From Apoderus coryli (lineage: Eukaryota > Arthropoda > Insecta > Coleoptera > Attelabidae), in NCBI GenBank assembly GCA_911728435.2, contig OU452205.1:7384260-7448259 (forward strand): DNA of 64,000 nt, given 5' to 3'. Shown here piece after piece: positions 36,396-49,794 of this stretch (the stretch's first letter is position 1; each line of letters begins with the position of its first letter). Under the pieces are notes generated by a model that worked only from the letters and a program-made list of their open reading frames with translations, had not been told where the DNA came from and made no database searches. The position numbers and the translations under genes were made by a program.

Positions 36396-38131
36396 AATAT
36401 TAACTAGCGACCGCACAAGACATTTAATATATTCATGATTAGTTTTGTCATTGAACTTCTTGAAGCAACAAATTGAAAGTCATAAATATTTTCACAATAT
36501 CCCCCTATATCTTTTCCGACTCGAATTTTGAATGAATTTTATCATCACCACCCTCAGAGTCAAGCTCGAAATGCGCTATTGAACCTGATTGGTCTAAATT
36601 CTAAATCAACAAGAATCAGTTGTCAAAGACATAATCTCTGAATGAAAATTTAAAAAATAAACTTTTTTGCCATTAGTAGTTATCAGTAGTTTCTCAGAAA
36701 AGGTACTGTCCCCTAATAATGTGCCCACCCTGTACACAGGGTGCCCGTATGTATGTATGAATTAGAATTAAGACACTCTCAAAAAGTTGATTAACTGGGT
36801 ATAGAATTTGGCTCTAACGATATATCCTCCCTGCCTAGGAGATTAAAAAGGGTCAAAAAAGTTATCATAATATTGAAGTAGCAGGCCTGTATATAACTTG
36901 GTAATATACTAATAACATTATGTAAGTAATGTTCGGGGAAACTTCTTTATCTTAAATCACCTTTTTATAAAAACACGCAGTTTCAGCTACCTAATGTAAA
37001 ATTAATGTCGACGTTACAGAATACTAAAATATATTGTAGGAATACGAATATTGAACAGAAACTGAAAAACATGTAAGAAGTACCAGGACATGCTGTGAAA
37101 AATTCTTTTCTATTTTTATCGTTATACCTACCTCTATACAGTACTAAGTAATATTTGTATCATAAATTAGAGATAGATAAAAACATAGATATTATAAATT
37201 TGCCACTACAGTAACTACTGTGTAGAGTCGCCCTTAGGTAGCTACTTACCATTCATTTAAGTTTATTGCAACCAAACATTCACACCGTCTGATATAAACA
37301 ACGTAGATACCTTGGTAACAACACTACTGATGCTGTATATTGGTATACCTATATATTATACCTATCTAAGCAAAAGCAAAAAGTCATAAAAACTTAAAGT
37401 TAATAGCCAAGTCGATGGAGCATTTTTCATAATTCTATTGCCGCCGGCAAGACGTTGTTGAGCTTCCTTGTTTTGTAGATTTTCATCTCCCTATCCGTTT
37501 ACCACTTGTGGAATTTGCATCTCCACAATAACAATGTTAACGTGATTATAATTAGCAAGCTTTCCACTTTCCATAGGAAACTGTTTACAGGGCTAAAGCA
37601 GATTAGAATGTGAAAGGAAACTAACCAGTGAGTTCTTTTTCAACTTTAAAGTAAATAATATATAAATGGATACACAGGTAAAATACAAAATAAAATTGCA
37701 GATTAGGCAGGACTGCCAAAGTTTTAATTACATAATTATTGTTTCTCTTTCTGGTAGATAATTGGCTTTGAAAGTTCTAGACAGAAGCAAATGAGTCTTA
37801 CCAAGGCTCTCTGGTCAATGTCACTTGAACATAATCTGCTCACCGAAACAATAGATTTTTTATTGATTAGGGTAAAATAAGTTTTCAAAAACATATAATA
37901 AAGGTACGTAAGTTGTAGGTTGCTTCTCGACTACTAATAAACCATAAAAATACTTAAAGAAATGAGTATTTACTATTTTTATATAAATGTGTTTCCCCAG
38001 TAAAATACCAAATCAGGCAAAATGAGCTCCCCCATTTTAATCTTCAAAGCAAAACGTCAATGTAAATTCTGTACAGTTTTTTTTTTTAAATTAATGTGTC
38101 ATTTTTTTCGTTACATATTGAAAAATACACA
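36396..38131. other. Intron 2 stretch without recognised features
   Basis: No supported gene or RNA. ACAGGGTGCCC at 36737 resembles other repeat termini in the window but has no partner nearby. Confidence 0.45.
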
Positions 38132-38345
38132 TCATATATACATTCGAAGCTGATTTATGAAGGTTTGGTTTACTCTATCACTCATTCGATATGATATTGC
38201 TTCAATTTCTTGGTGTATTGCTGCTTTCAATTCATCAAATGTTCTGGGATGGTGTTCAAACTCTTTTACTTTAAGGTAGGTAAGGTAGGGATTACGTGTA
38301 CTAGAAATATTTACCTTTGATACGTCCATTGACCTTATTGCTGCA
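38132..38345 (-). pseudogene. Tc1-type transposase C-terminal fragment
   Basis: The minus strand reads RTFDELKAAIHQEIEAISYR, then VNQTFINQLRMYI. This is the C-terminal helix of IS630/Tc1-group transposases ((P)xTxEELKxAIxxEIxxIs...m...F.+RL..CI). The upstream catalytic part and the final DVIF tail are missing. Its wording is close to the C-terminus expected for the 14.3-15.4 kb group. Confidence 0.7.
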
Positions 38346-39726
38346 GCTTCATCCTGTTGGAACTATATCCACAAATGTTCAATTTCATTATGTTGAGGTT
38401 TCAGTTTAGCATATCAATATATCGATCTAATTACTGTAACCGCCTTTCAATGAGCTGTTGCGAATTTCTCATGTGTAGCGACAATTCTGCATTCTCACAT
38501 AGAGAGCTTTTAAATAATTTTGGAGATTGATAAAAATTTATCTAAAACATCTATTATAAAGTTATCTATGGCGCATGAATGTAATTCTCAATTAAAAAAA
38601 CGCTGAAACGCAATGCTGCTGCATAAACATATTATAAAACCAAAATTTACTAATATTCTATTACATTTTGTTGCTGCTTTGTATATTAAAGAGCGTATGT
38701 ATCGTTTTTGCTAAAATATATTATTTTTAAATAATTTATATCTTTTCTTCTTTTTTGTAATCAAGGCCACTTTAAGTGTCACAATGTAAACAGATAGTAC
38801 CTCTTTACATCTGGCAGACGTTAGCCGATGCCTCGTGCAGGATAACCCCATATAATATACAACAATAAAGCCGTAGAAAATATCACATTACCTGTGATAT
38901 CTCTCGAACGAGATCTGAATAAATAAAAAGCTCAGCGAGCTTATGTTATAGAGTGTGTTGACATATTATGTGTGTGTGACTTATGGGTAATGCAATATGC
39001 GCGTGTGAAAATAAACGTTAATATTATATACGCACAGTGATTACAGACAATGCACGCAACTATTTATGAATAGATTGGGTGAATTCAATCATAAATCATA
39101 ATTATTGTGTAAATAATATACAGGACCATAAGAATTCCAAATCGAAGTTATTTGTTTATGGTTATATCAACAATGTTGAAGTACCTACTACATCCACTGC
39201 CTTTATATCACTTCATGCATGACGCGCAATTTACTAAAATGAAAATAAGGTTTGAATGTCGAAGATGAATTACCAACTAGTTATCTTCATTAATTTGAGA
39301 AATTGTGTCGATTGAATATCGGTTCCTTTGCACTGCTTTTCTACAAAAACTCGCAAAATATTATCGAGCCAATTTTTAAAATATATGAAATATATACAGG
39401 GTGATTCAACTTTTAATCGGGAAAATTCACCAGCAGCTTTCATGCAGAGAGCTTTGGATGCCGAACCCACATTTCGTCCTCTTTCCTGTAGAGTCTGCAT
39501 TGATCAATAATTATATGCTCAATCTAACCATATGCTTACTCAAGCAAAAATATAAAGATAACTAGGCGACGGTTTTTTTAATCAGGTTGTAGCAGTTTTT
39601 TCAACATGTATCCAAAAAAGGCTCCGTTTTTAAAATAACAAATTGAAATTTAGTATAGTTACTAGTTACTACATAGTACAACAAACTCCATATTTAGAGC
39701 AAATTAACAATAGTAATACCTACCCA

Positions 39727-39905
39727 CAGGGTGATAGATTTCTAGGGGTCGTATAATAATAATAATAAGCTTTATTGCCCAACAGTCTCCAATTCATTTA
39801 CAGAGCAATTGAGCAAGCGTATGCATAGTACATCCTGCGGTATCACACAGTTAAAAATTTAAATTGACCGTTCTGTTAAAAAAAATGATATTCTTTATCT
39901 CGAGA
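39727..39905 (-). repeat. LINE-like 3' tail next to a CAGGGTG terminus
   Basis: On the minus strand ...TGTTGGGCAATAAAGCTTATTATTATTATTATACG resembles the 3' end of a non-LTR element with a simple repeat tail. It abuts CACAGGGTGATAGATTTCTAGGGGTCGTA. The GGGGTCGTA / TACGACCCC word recurs inverted at 40430-40440, so a repeat of about 700 bp may be bounded here. Class unresolved. Confidence 0.4.
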
Positions 39906-40747
39906 AATTGACAGTTTTTGAGATAAATGCGAATACCTGTATAAATGTACAACTATTTTGCTCTAAATTTTTAGCAATGAAAACTACAAAATAAAAACAT
40001 TAATATCAACCGAAGAACAAATCTGCAACACACTTACTGAGAAATCGCAGCGTATTATTATTTTTTGACAGACAGTTTGAAAAGTAACTCTTCACATTTT
40101 TTGCATGCCCTATAATAAAAAGGTTTATGATGTTATGATGATTATTTAATTTGTTATCAAGTTGAATGCAATTCAACCTGATAAGATGATGTCAACCAAA
40201 ACTAAAATTTAAAGCCAATAACAGTCCATTTATACAGATATTCTAATCGCTGGCTAATAGATTCAAGCGATTTAAAAAAAAATACAGATTTCTTTCGCAT
40301 TTATCTCAAAACCTTTCAACTCCTCGTAAGATTCATAAAAAGGTTTTCAACTGAATGGACAATTTAAAATTTTGATAGGAAAACGTCAGCGGTGTTACAC
40401 AAAAAAGCTCGGAGCAGGGGATAACATGCATACGACCCCTGAAAATGATTTGCTCTAAAATTGGTGTTTCAATTTAAGAATATGCGGAAGAAATTTTTTT
40501 TGCAATAATAGGTATCTATAAAAAACCAAAAGGTGGTGAACACAAAATTGGATGTTTTAATTTTCTTCAAAGCCACCATTTTGACATCTTAATTACTTTT
40601 CGAATATCTATTTTATAAAGTGGAAAATTTGGAATTGAATTTAGTCCATTTTGCCCCACTAAATCCTCCGTTTCTTTTCATAGAAGTAAAGGGTAATTTA
40701 TAGAAAATGCCGCATAATCACAGCTGTCCAAAATACTTTTGATTGAT

Positions 40748-41112
40748 ATTTAAATACTAAATATATGAATATATATAAAAGTATTTAAACATTAAGTACT
40801 ATATAAAACCGAAGTATTTAAATATTAAATAGTATTTAGTATTTAAATACTTTTTATAGTTTAAATACACAAAAGTCTAACTAGTTCTTTTGCTGACAAA
40901 TTAAAGTCCCTTAACTTAAAAATTTATAACAGTAAAAAAAACAACATTTACTTCACACTATTTTAGAATATATTGAAATCGTTGAGCTTGCACAACTTTT
41001 CTTAGAATAATATGTATTCGCTTAGCCCATCACAAAACATTACATACAGAGTATTTAAATACCAAAAACTATTTAAATACTTGAAAGTATTTATTCCTGT
41101 AAATACTTGGAC
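40748..41112. repeat. Cluster of GTATTTAAATAC-type palindromes
   Basis: The word AGTATTTAAATACT or close variants (AGTATTTAAACATTAAGTACT, AATACTAAATA, GTATTTAAATACC, AATACTTGAAAGTATTTA) recurs about ten times in 365 bp, in both orientations. Subterminal arrays of short inverted words are typical of hAT-type transposons. No transposase is present, so this is suggestive only. Confidence 0.5.
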
Positions 41113-42420
41113 TTGGAAATATACAGGGTGTTTTAAAACAATTGTGAACATATTTAGACTCCCCATTGAGATTTAAAGATAGAGAAAAAAATATCTGTCT
41201 ATGGCGAAAAACGAGGGAATTAAATTTCAAAACTTGTAACCACTGCCAGTTCGTAACAACATATTCACAATATCCTTTAATAGCCGCAATACTACCATAA
41301 AATTACTTTATTCCTCCACGAGACGATATTTTCGTAACAATTTTAATCTAACGCTGACTATTTTCGAATTTCAAGCAGGAATAGGTTCTTACAGTTTTTC
41401 GCGTCAGTGTTTGTGTTTTTAGCAGTCTGAGGCGATATATTTGGCTTGATCAAAACTAGAATCAGCCTCTTATTTCTTGGTGGTCAAAATGGCTCAAAAG
41501 AAATCGTTATTTCATTTGGCTACCTGATATTAATACTTTAGCTGATGTCATTCATAGGACACAAAACCATGACCCATTCAAATGTTAAACATGTTTAATC
41601 AAAAACGTTTTGTTGAGTTTGTTGTTAGAAATGCCAACCAAAAAATAAATAAAATTTCAGTTAATGCGATATGATCTCAACTAAATATTTGATACTGTGA
41701 TAGAATGCTATGAATAACCTATTAAATCATAATTGTATGATCCTATCTTTTTTATTTTATTTGAAACATATTTATATTACTACGCTTGTACATTTGAAAG
41801 GTGTGTCGTTAAATATGTAAAAATAATGTCCCAGTTATCGGGCTAGCATTATTATTTGTAGTATAATATTTTGTGCCAACATAGATACAAGTTTTTTTTT
41901 GTCTCATATGGAACAGGCAAAGGTGTCAACTGGCGACATTATAGTCATCAATCACAACCAATACGTTTGTTACTTTAAAATTACGTAGAAGGGTTGGGAA
42001 GTATTCATTTGGTAATTGATGAAATTCCATAATATGTGCCTCATCAATGTCTTCCAAATATACGTGGAGGCTAAGGTGAGCCCATAGCCATTCGGAAACA
42101 TATAGAAGCTAACTAGTTTAATAGTTACGTCGAATCAACCGAAAAAACTACAACACACTGAACTCAAGTGTAGTTTGCGTTGTGTTATAGTATTCATGTA
42201 TTTTGACGATGTACCTCTATGTATTAATTATTATTCTTATGTTTTATATGTTTTGTTTGTTTACCTGTCTACAAAATTATTTAATTTTTTTGACAAATAT
42301 ATATTTTTTTATTTTTTGCATATCTCTTGAACTTTGTTACAATTTTTTTATAATGTAAGTTTCTATGTTAAAAGAGAAATGTTTTCTTTTGAAATATTTT
42401 TTATTTCATGTCCGTGCTAG
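41113..42420. other. Intron 2 stretch without recognised genes
   Basis: It begins with a TACAGGGTGTTTTAAAACAA repeat terminus at 41123. I found no coding domain or RNA. Confidence 0.45.
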
Positions 42421-42455
42421 GTACGTTTCGGTTATTCGGCTTCTTCAGGTACATT
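42421..42455 (-). ncRNA. Hammerhead-like core motif, decayed
   Basis: The minus strand reads CUGAAGA (42448-42442), a poor stem II (AGCC...AACC), GAAA (42429-42426) and CGUA. The two core strands are spaced as in a hammerhead, but stem II is broken and stem I does not pair. It matches the module pattern at 33.4, 34.8, 56.9 and 61.4 kb. Confidence 0.3.
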
Positions 42456-43564
42456 TATTTTCTAGAATTTTAAAACTAGATTTAAATTAAACAAGTGATT
42501 GGTACATTTACAAAACATCACAATAACATTCAGTGTAAGTAGGTGATATTAGAACATAACAACATACAATTACAGATATTCTTAATTATTTTCAATTTTT
42601 CTGTTTTTATTTATTTTTTTTTGTTTTCTATTTATTTTATATTATACTATTTTATCAAACACTACCACGTCGTTTACGAGGGCTGTATTAGAAGTTTGTT
42701 CTAAACATAGTAGTTTTTACTTATTAACTTTGAGAAGAGATATTTATATTATATTAGTTATTATTTGCTAGTGTGCCATGTTATATGATATTATTGTAAA
42801 TTTGGCTGTCTGTTCTACCATTAATACTGTTTGAATATTTTTTATATGTGAATCATCTCATCAAAAGAACAAATTTCCCTTTTAAAATTGAACTTTACAT
42901 CCCATGGTTCTGTTAAATAAAATTTTCATGTTTGAATTGCGATGTAAACTATTACTATATTGCTTAGAAAGCCGCCAAAGCCGTTTAAGATTACCTTCGG
43001 ATTCTAAAGGTTAAGCACGAAAATTCAAATAAACTGAAATATTAATGAACTGTGATTAAAATAGAATTTTATTGCATATACCTTTGTGGAAAACCAAACT
43101 CTATAAAAGTTCATGCAAACTGCGTGCATTTTGCTATCTATGTGAGTTAACTTAAAGCTGCACCGAAGGTGTAGCCGCAGGTCTGTCTATATAGAAAATT
43201 TGTTTTTTGTTGCATCCCAACGGGTATTTTTCAAGGGGATTTAATGCGGCCACACTATTTTATTAATTAATTTTTTTACATCTACAAAAGTTCATTTTGT
43301 GTGTGACACAGAGGGAGATATCAACTATTTATCCAAATGTCATATAAACTGTGACAGCTAACCCACACAAAAAAATTTCGATATCAATAAATAATTGTTT
43401 GTATTGGAAGCACCTAGCTAACAAACCTTATATGAAAATTTCCAGTCAAAACTGATGCTTAATTATCTAAAAAATAATGCAAATATACTGAACTCCACCT
43501 CCAAAGGAGTAGAGATTTTCCGTAGTGTCAAATTATAACATAAATCCATCTGTCATAATAATTA

Positions 43565-43705
43565 ATTAAACAAACCAACGAATTTCAAATTAGAGAGATA
43601 TGGTAGAATAATAACTGCAACCAACGAATTTCAAAATTGAGAAACATGGTAGTCCTAAAAATGGAAACCTGACAAACAAACGAATTTCAAATTAGAGAGA
43701 TATGG
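43565..43705 (+). repeat. Three-copy tandem repeat
   Basis: The unit AACGAATTTCAAATTAGAGAGATATGGTA occurs at about 43577, 43622 (as CAAAATTGAGAAACATGGTA) and 43677, with spacing of roughly 45-55 bases. Intervening sequence varies. No function is apparent. Confidence 0.7.
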
Positions 43706-46530
43706 TATATTATAGGAAGCCATTTTGACGCTTTCGAATATTTTCTGCCATTTTGAAGCTATGGAATAGTACCTTATACTATGAAATTTTATAAGTTTTT
43801 TGATTTTGACAAATAAATTTATTATTTAAATTAAGTATTTATCAGATTATAACAAAATTAATTAATAAGCAGCATATACAGGGTGATACAAAAAAAATTG
43901 CATTGCAATCGAAAAACTTTTAAATCTTTAGAAATTTTTAGCGTACACTTTAAATTTATATACGGGGTGAGTCAAAAATGTATTTGTTAATTTTTGTAAG
44001 GACAAAAAAGTAATATTTTGAATAACCTTCTGATTTTTTTAAATTCATGATTTCTTTAGCGTGAAACTATAAGCTCCTAGAGGTGATCTACGGGGTAACT
44101 CAAAAATGTTTCTATTTATTTTCAATATTTTTAGGTACGGTAGAACTTAATACATAGATTTTAAAACCCTCAATGACTTTTGTCATAGATAAGACCCAAA
44201 GGGATTTCTTGTAATATAATAATAATATTATAGAAATAGTCCATTCTGCGTAGAGTTTATCATTTAATGACAGACTTGTAGCTTTCGTGATATGTAAAAT
44301 ACAATAAATATATTGTTAGTAGTTCTTTTGATATCTGAGGTTGAATCTCAGGAAATAATTGTTCATTGTATCGAGATATTCACTGCACTCCCATGGTCTT
44401 GTTGAAAATCTATTACATAATCATTCAGATGCAATTCGTCCACAATTGCCATAATTAACTTTGAACATAAATAATTAAATCTGTGTTAATTTAAACTCTT
44501 CAAAACTAAAAAACGAAATAACTAATAATTAAAGTTATCTCAAATTTATAAGAAAATAATAAATAATAATACTTTTTTATTAGTTGTTGAAAATGCACTT
44601 GCCTGTTTAATTTATGAATTAAATGATTGAGATCAGATTTTTCCGAACTAACAAATAGTACCTACCTATAAACAATTGGAATTAATAATCAGGAAATAAA
44701 TCCTATTATTGACAATTATTAATATAGTGATATTAATGGACTCCGTTAAAAAAACGCATTTAAATCCAAAGGAATATAATATATGAAAAGCCAATTTAGT
44801 TATCTATTATTTTATTACTACTATATGAATTTTGATTTTATGCAATTTATTTTAAATTGAATATAAATTGATAATTATTTTTTTCATTCAAGTTATGAAA
44901 CGCAATATTTTTCTTGCGCTTGTTGGGTTCTAGTGATGCAATATTTTTTAACATAATCAATTTGATGAGGCTAATTGTTTCTTTATGTGCTTGGCATTTA
45001 TTTTTTTTTTAGCCAAATTTGTAAATAAACTAACAATAATTAATATTTGTAGAAATGATAAATTGTTCTGATACCTAGTATGACGTAATATTTTTATTTA
45101 GACTTTCGGGTTTGGATGAAATAAAATTATCAATAATAATTAATTTGATGAAAATGTTGGATGAAAGATTGTTTTTAGGTAAAAAAAAGTGAAACGTAAT
45201 TTTTTTGCGATTCATTGAAGCTGCAAATGAAAATAACGAAATTTTTGTTGTATGTTTTGTATTTTTAAAAATATTTCTTAAATCTCCCGGATTTTCTGTA
45301 CTCAAGAAAACAAGAGTTTATAAACTAAAGTTGTCGCAAGGTACACGATTGGAACAAAGGTGTAATGAAATAACTTTATTACGGAATCGTAAACTTACAG
45401 GATAATGTAACCGGGTCTTTATATAGGATTCACACTATTTATTTGACAAATATTATTTAAACATTTTATGTTATTACAGGAACAGAATCCACAGGTCTCT
45501 GAAATGTCCAATCTAAATAACTGAGGATGTAAAGGACATTAACAAATTTATAATTTATTCCAACAATACAATAAAAGTCAAATCTCCACGAAATAATCTT
45601 TAATATAATGATTGCCAATTCTTTAGCCAGACATGTTTTAAAAATGAGGAAACTTCCACGAGATCTACTTAGCTAGAGTCACTTTGCGGAAAAAAAGCTT
45701 AGAGATTTTTTTTAAATATTTTATAAGCTATGTAGTCTTTATATGTTATTGATTATTTTTTTTTTGTAGATAATTTTTCTAAATAAAGATTTTTAAAATT
45801 ATATTTAAATTAACGTTTTATTTGTTCTCTTTTTTGATTTATTTTATTGTTGAAATTATATAACTCCACTCAAGGATTTTAAGTTATCATTTATTAATAT
45901 TTAATGCCTGATTTCAAAGGATCATCTGAATCTGACATTTCTCTGTATATCAACCTTAATAATTATTAAGGTTCATCTCTGGCACACTGGATTTTTAGTA
46001 ATTTGTATAGCGTATGATGTATGAACTACAAACTGGCTGATATTTTTGATGGATAAATAACTGCTTTATATCATCGAACATACACTCTTGTTATATCTAC
46101 GGTGTTTAAATGTACTAAAAGTTGATTACTTTACTAAAAATTTAAAAGTATTGTGTTTTCTAAGCCCAGTAGTGCCAGTTTCTTAACTATTAGACTGTAT
46201 GAGTACGGTTTATGAAAGATCTAAGTTTGTGTTGATTGATAAATACACTCGTTTTTGAAATTAGTTTTTTATATTCCACTAATTTAATAGTGGAAGAAAG
46301 GTGTTTTTATTTATCGGAATTAATTTAATTTTATATGTGCGTGATACATCAATAAACATCTTTAATAATACTAAATTACTTTGCTAAATTTCTATGTTTT
46401 GCATCAAAAACAAATAAGCAATAATTTTTGGTCCTGACAACATTCACAGTATACAATTTAGCCATTCTGCTTTTTTAGATAGAAATCCGAAAATTTTTTA
46501 AAATTCCACTCTTTAACAGTTAATAATAAG
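43706..46530. other. Intron 2 stretch without recognised features
   Basis: A+T-rich. It contains a TACAGGGTGATACAAAAAAA terminus at 43876 and overlapping opposite frames at 45075-45405 with no domain. No supported gene. Confidence 0.45.
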
Positions 46531-46536
46531 ACTTAC

Positions 46537-46646
46537 CTGTGTCTGAAGTAGGAGCATACTTGACTGGGGACTACTGGGGGCTGATGGCTGCGCACTTGCC
46601 GCCACCAAAGGCGCAGTGGATACCTCGCCCTGTACTAGAACTGTAC
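46537..46646 (-). CDS. Hr38: Hr38 exon 2 (110 nt)
   Basis: On the minus strand TTTTTTGTTTCAG|GT at 46647/46646 is the acceptor and ACACAG|GTAAGT at 46537/46536 the donor. It starts with the last two bases of a split codon (G|GT, Gly14) and then encodes 36 codons: TVLVQGEVSTAPLVAASAQ, then an Ala/Pro/Ser-rich segment ending SSMLLLQTQ. Its 3' end is phase 0 and joins exactly to exon 3 ([12 protein letters not shown]). The other two frames hit stops. It forms part of the N-terminal activation domain. An in-frame ATG (Met44, at 46557) could start a shorter isoform MLLLQTQ.... Confidence 0.92.
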
Positions 46647-46787
46647 CTGAAACAAAAAATACATGCTATAAGTATAAAGTATTCTTTTCATTTAGATGAC
46701 TTACAAATTAGTATTCCAAAATAACATGAATAAAGAGATAAGGATAAGTCTGAAAAAAACAAAATTTTGACAAAAATCAATTTTATT

Positions 46788-46880
46788 ATTCAGCATAGTT
46801 GCCATCGAGGGCAATACAACCAGTATAGCAATTTCCCAGATTTTCGATACCACTTTTATAGTAGTGTAATACTAATGAAG
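46788..46880 (-). pseudogene. Mariner transposase C-terminal relic
   Basis: The minus strand reads YYKSGIENLGNCYTGCIALD then GNYAE and a stop. This matches the mariner C-terminus ((F)Y..GI..L..R(W)..CI...G(D/N)Y(V/A)E). Nothing of the catalytic domain is seen upstream within about 200 bases. Confidence 0.65.
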
Positions 46881-47959
46881 GTTTGAATAACTTTATATAT
46901 TTGGACAAAAATCATTATTGAATATGCGCAATACGGATGTATTATGGAGCTTTCTTCGTTTCAATAAAGTACCGGGTAAAAGCTTACTTGCTCAGATGAC
47001 ACCAACTTGAGACAAACTAGGATGACATATTAAATTATCTGGTTATTTAACAAAAAAAAAATATATATGTATATATAAATAATAGAAGAAGAAGCACTAC
47101 CTTCAGAACTAAAGAGATATTATTTTTTCATAATTAAAGGGATGCTTAGAACTAATTGTTGGGTTTGGTTTGCTTTTAATCAAGAAATAGTATAATAATA
47201 ATATTTTTATGTTATTTATATATTAGGAAAAACTACTTTGTTTAAAATACAATCAATACCTACATACAATATGTGGATAAAGATGCTGTTAAGTCAAAAA
47301 TTACGTATAGTTATAGTTTTTTTCGTTAGTATTAGATATTTATTTATCATCGTGAAATAAGTGAACGTTACCTAATAAATAGGTAATAAGTATTATAAGA
47401 TTACTTTGCTACTATTAATCACAGACGAAACTTTTACAAATTTTCTTCGTCACTACTCATAATATAGTTAACGGTATAACAGTAAACTCACTATCGTTTT
47501 GTCGCTGCTTAATCATCACCAATTTTCAAAGAAAGCAAAATGTTTGCTAATTACAGGTTATGCAAGCTCAAAGTGAGGTTGTAATAAATTGTTAAGGCAT
47601 GGTCACATAAATATATATATACGGATCAATATGTTCACAACAAATATATTAGTTTTATCAATTTATTTTTGTAATACTAGTTGTCAAACTAAAACTTTTG
47701 TAAGTAAATTTTAATGTAATATCGTTTTTAACTATAAAAATTAATTAATTTTTATGGATTCGATTATATTTAATAAATATAATATCCATTCTCCTAAACG
47801 TCCATTTAATCAATTGGTTCGGAAAGAAATTATTCTCATTCATTGCGTTTGGAACTGTAAAAGCATCAATGGCCATCCTACGCTTCGTTTCATCATGATC
47901 ACGCAGTGCTTCTTAGGTCATTGCAATGGCTATAATCAACGAATTAAATCAAATAGCAG

Positions 47960-48470
47960 CACATTTTAGGCCAAAAAATGACTCGAAGATAAATCTCCCA
48001 AATAATAATTTTTCACAGTGAAGTTGCTTATCAAGATCATTGATAAGATAAAGGGGTTTGCATTCAGGAGATTTGCAACAAACACAAGACACGTACTAGC
48101 TTTTTTTTTGAAAATATGAACTGAAAAACGTTCCAAAGTCATGATAAAACTCAATCTGATTGTCTAGCTTCCTATCTTTATACGACATATCATTAGTTTG
48201 CTGTGAAAGCAAAGCGAGATTTGTATCGGAGGAAAGGCCTGGTCTAAGTGCATGTTAATGAGGAGTAATTATATTTCAGATATGTTAGTATAAGCAATCA
48301 TAAAGCACATTCTCAAATAATTTAGCAAAAATTTACAAAGAAGTTATAGGTCGAAAGTTATCAATCCTATTTCTTTTGCCCGATTGATCAGGAAATGCTC
48401 CCCCTTTTTCAGCTCTCACAAAGACCTACGTATCCTATAAAAATTTCATACTAAACGTATTTAATATGTA
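47960..48470 (-). pseudogene. LINE reverse-transcriptase fingers/palm fragment
   Basis: Across broken frames the minus strand reads SGKRNRIDNFRPITSL, FAKLFENVLYDCLY, then ITPHQHALRPGLSSDTNLAL-like sequence and DLDKQLHCEKLLF-like sequence. The NYRPISLL...KifE.....Y..L....I....QHGFR..+S...NL pattern is the N-terminal part of LINE reverse transcriptases. There are many stops and frameshifts. It may belong with one of the other LINE families in the window. Confidence 0.7.
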
Positions 48471-48589
48471 GTTTCGGAATAGCTTTTGAGCATTATTTAT
48501 ATAAGATCGAAAAAAACTGTTTCTTTCTATTGTGATGCTCAAAATACAGAAATAGTGACATTTTTGATAATTTTATACTGAAGTTCTGT

Positions 48590-48779
48590 TGCGTATTCCC
48601 GTTGTCGTCTCAAGTACGACACTAAGTAGGCCGCAAATTCAAGACGGATGTCGCGTCTACTGAGCACGGGTCTCGCTTAAGTACAAATGCATATTTGTAG
48701 AGCATCTGCGTTTAGTTTACTTTAGTTAAACCTAGTTTAGTAGTTCCTGTGTTCAGCAACCCGTTACGGCTATCCAGCA
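48590..48779 (+). other. GC-richer segment ending at a GTAAGT donor-like site
   Basis: Within A+T-rich intron 1 this 190-bp block (CGTTGTCGTCTCAAGTACGAC ... CCGTTACGGCTATCCAGCA|GTAAGT) has a clearly higher G+C content. It ends at a good donor-like sequence. It could be a transcribed leader on the plus strand, an LTR-type fragment, or an enhancer. No ORF is convincing. Confidence 0.25.
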
Positions 48780-49794
48780 GTAAGTTTATTTTTAAAAGAA
48801 AATCAAAATATTTTTGATTTTAGCTATTTAGATTTTAATTTAGAGTTTTACTCAAAACTTTTTAAGTTTTTTCCATAACATTCATTGAAATTATCACAAG
48901 AGTATAGGCAATATCAACTTTGAAATTGAACACCTTGTATATCATGCGGAAACAATGCTCTGTAACTATGTCAATACAGCTGATGAATTTTCTGAAAGTT
49001 TAAAAACATCGTTACACCGTTTATTAGCAGTTAATTACATGCACAGTATTTTAATATTATATATAAATATACGATTATGCTGTATAGTTTTTTATAGCAG
49101 CTTTTACATAAGCTCATCAGTAATTGTATAGCATAAAATTTCAAATAATGAGCTGTAAAAAATAATGATAATATAATTAGGAACACTAAATGCGGATAAT
49201 TTTATCTGTGTTGAGAACTAATAAAATAATCGATAATGCTATGAGCGTATGTATATTCATGAATAAGGGCTTGTGGTTTTTATAAATTGTGGTGCCCGAG
49301 ACCGTACAGATGACGGTTAGACTACGGGCAAAGATTAATGTAGGTACGCAAATTAATCTTTGCTACGGGCTAGATAAGTATAGTATTTTCAGAGTTATAA
49401 TTGAAATTCGGTTGTATACCAGTCAGTGACCTAGAACAAACGGATGGTGGGTTCTTTTTTAGGCTGCCGTAAAACCGAATTGTACCAATTTTCAGTGTTC
49501 TAAAAAGGGTGTTTTATTTTATAAATGACAAAATTTTCTACGTTTAATATGTCACCCTCTATCGGCAACGAAGCTATTTTATTTTCATAATTTTTGTAAT
49601 TCATTTTGTTAAGCACTAATAGCTCTTTTAAATGACATACAGTTTGTAGAATTCGATTAAAAAACAAAAAAGTTATATCGGATTTCCCCCACTCTTCATT
49701 TGCAGAGTAAGAGCAAAAAGTCCACAATCAAAATGATCTAAAATGGTTGTAGTATGTTTAATAAGACAATCTTGGTGTGCCTTTCCTATGTCGT

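Larger units (their letters stand above)
3785..46536 (-). other. Hr38: Hr38 intron 2 (about 42.75 kb)
   Basis: The minus-strand intron runs from donor CAG|GTAAGT (46536-46531) to acceptor TTACAG at 3785. Both ends are phase 0, so exons 2 and 3 join as ...LLLQTQ-TPFGSS.... The interior is filled with transposon remnants and foldback elements listed separately. One promoter-like island lies at 11.6-12.0 kb. Further cassette exons cannot be excluded by eye. Confidence 0.85.

Noticed and set aside
38701..38960. Possible exon around 38.8 kb (GGCAGACGTTAGCCGATGCCTCG)
   Set aside because: Slightly GC-richer but without open frame, splice pair or repeat partner that I could support.
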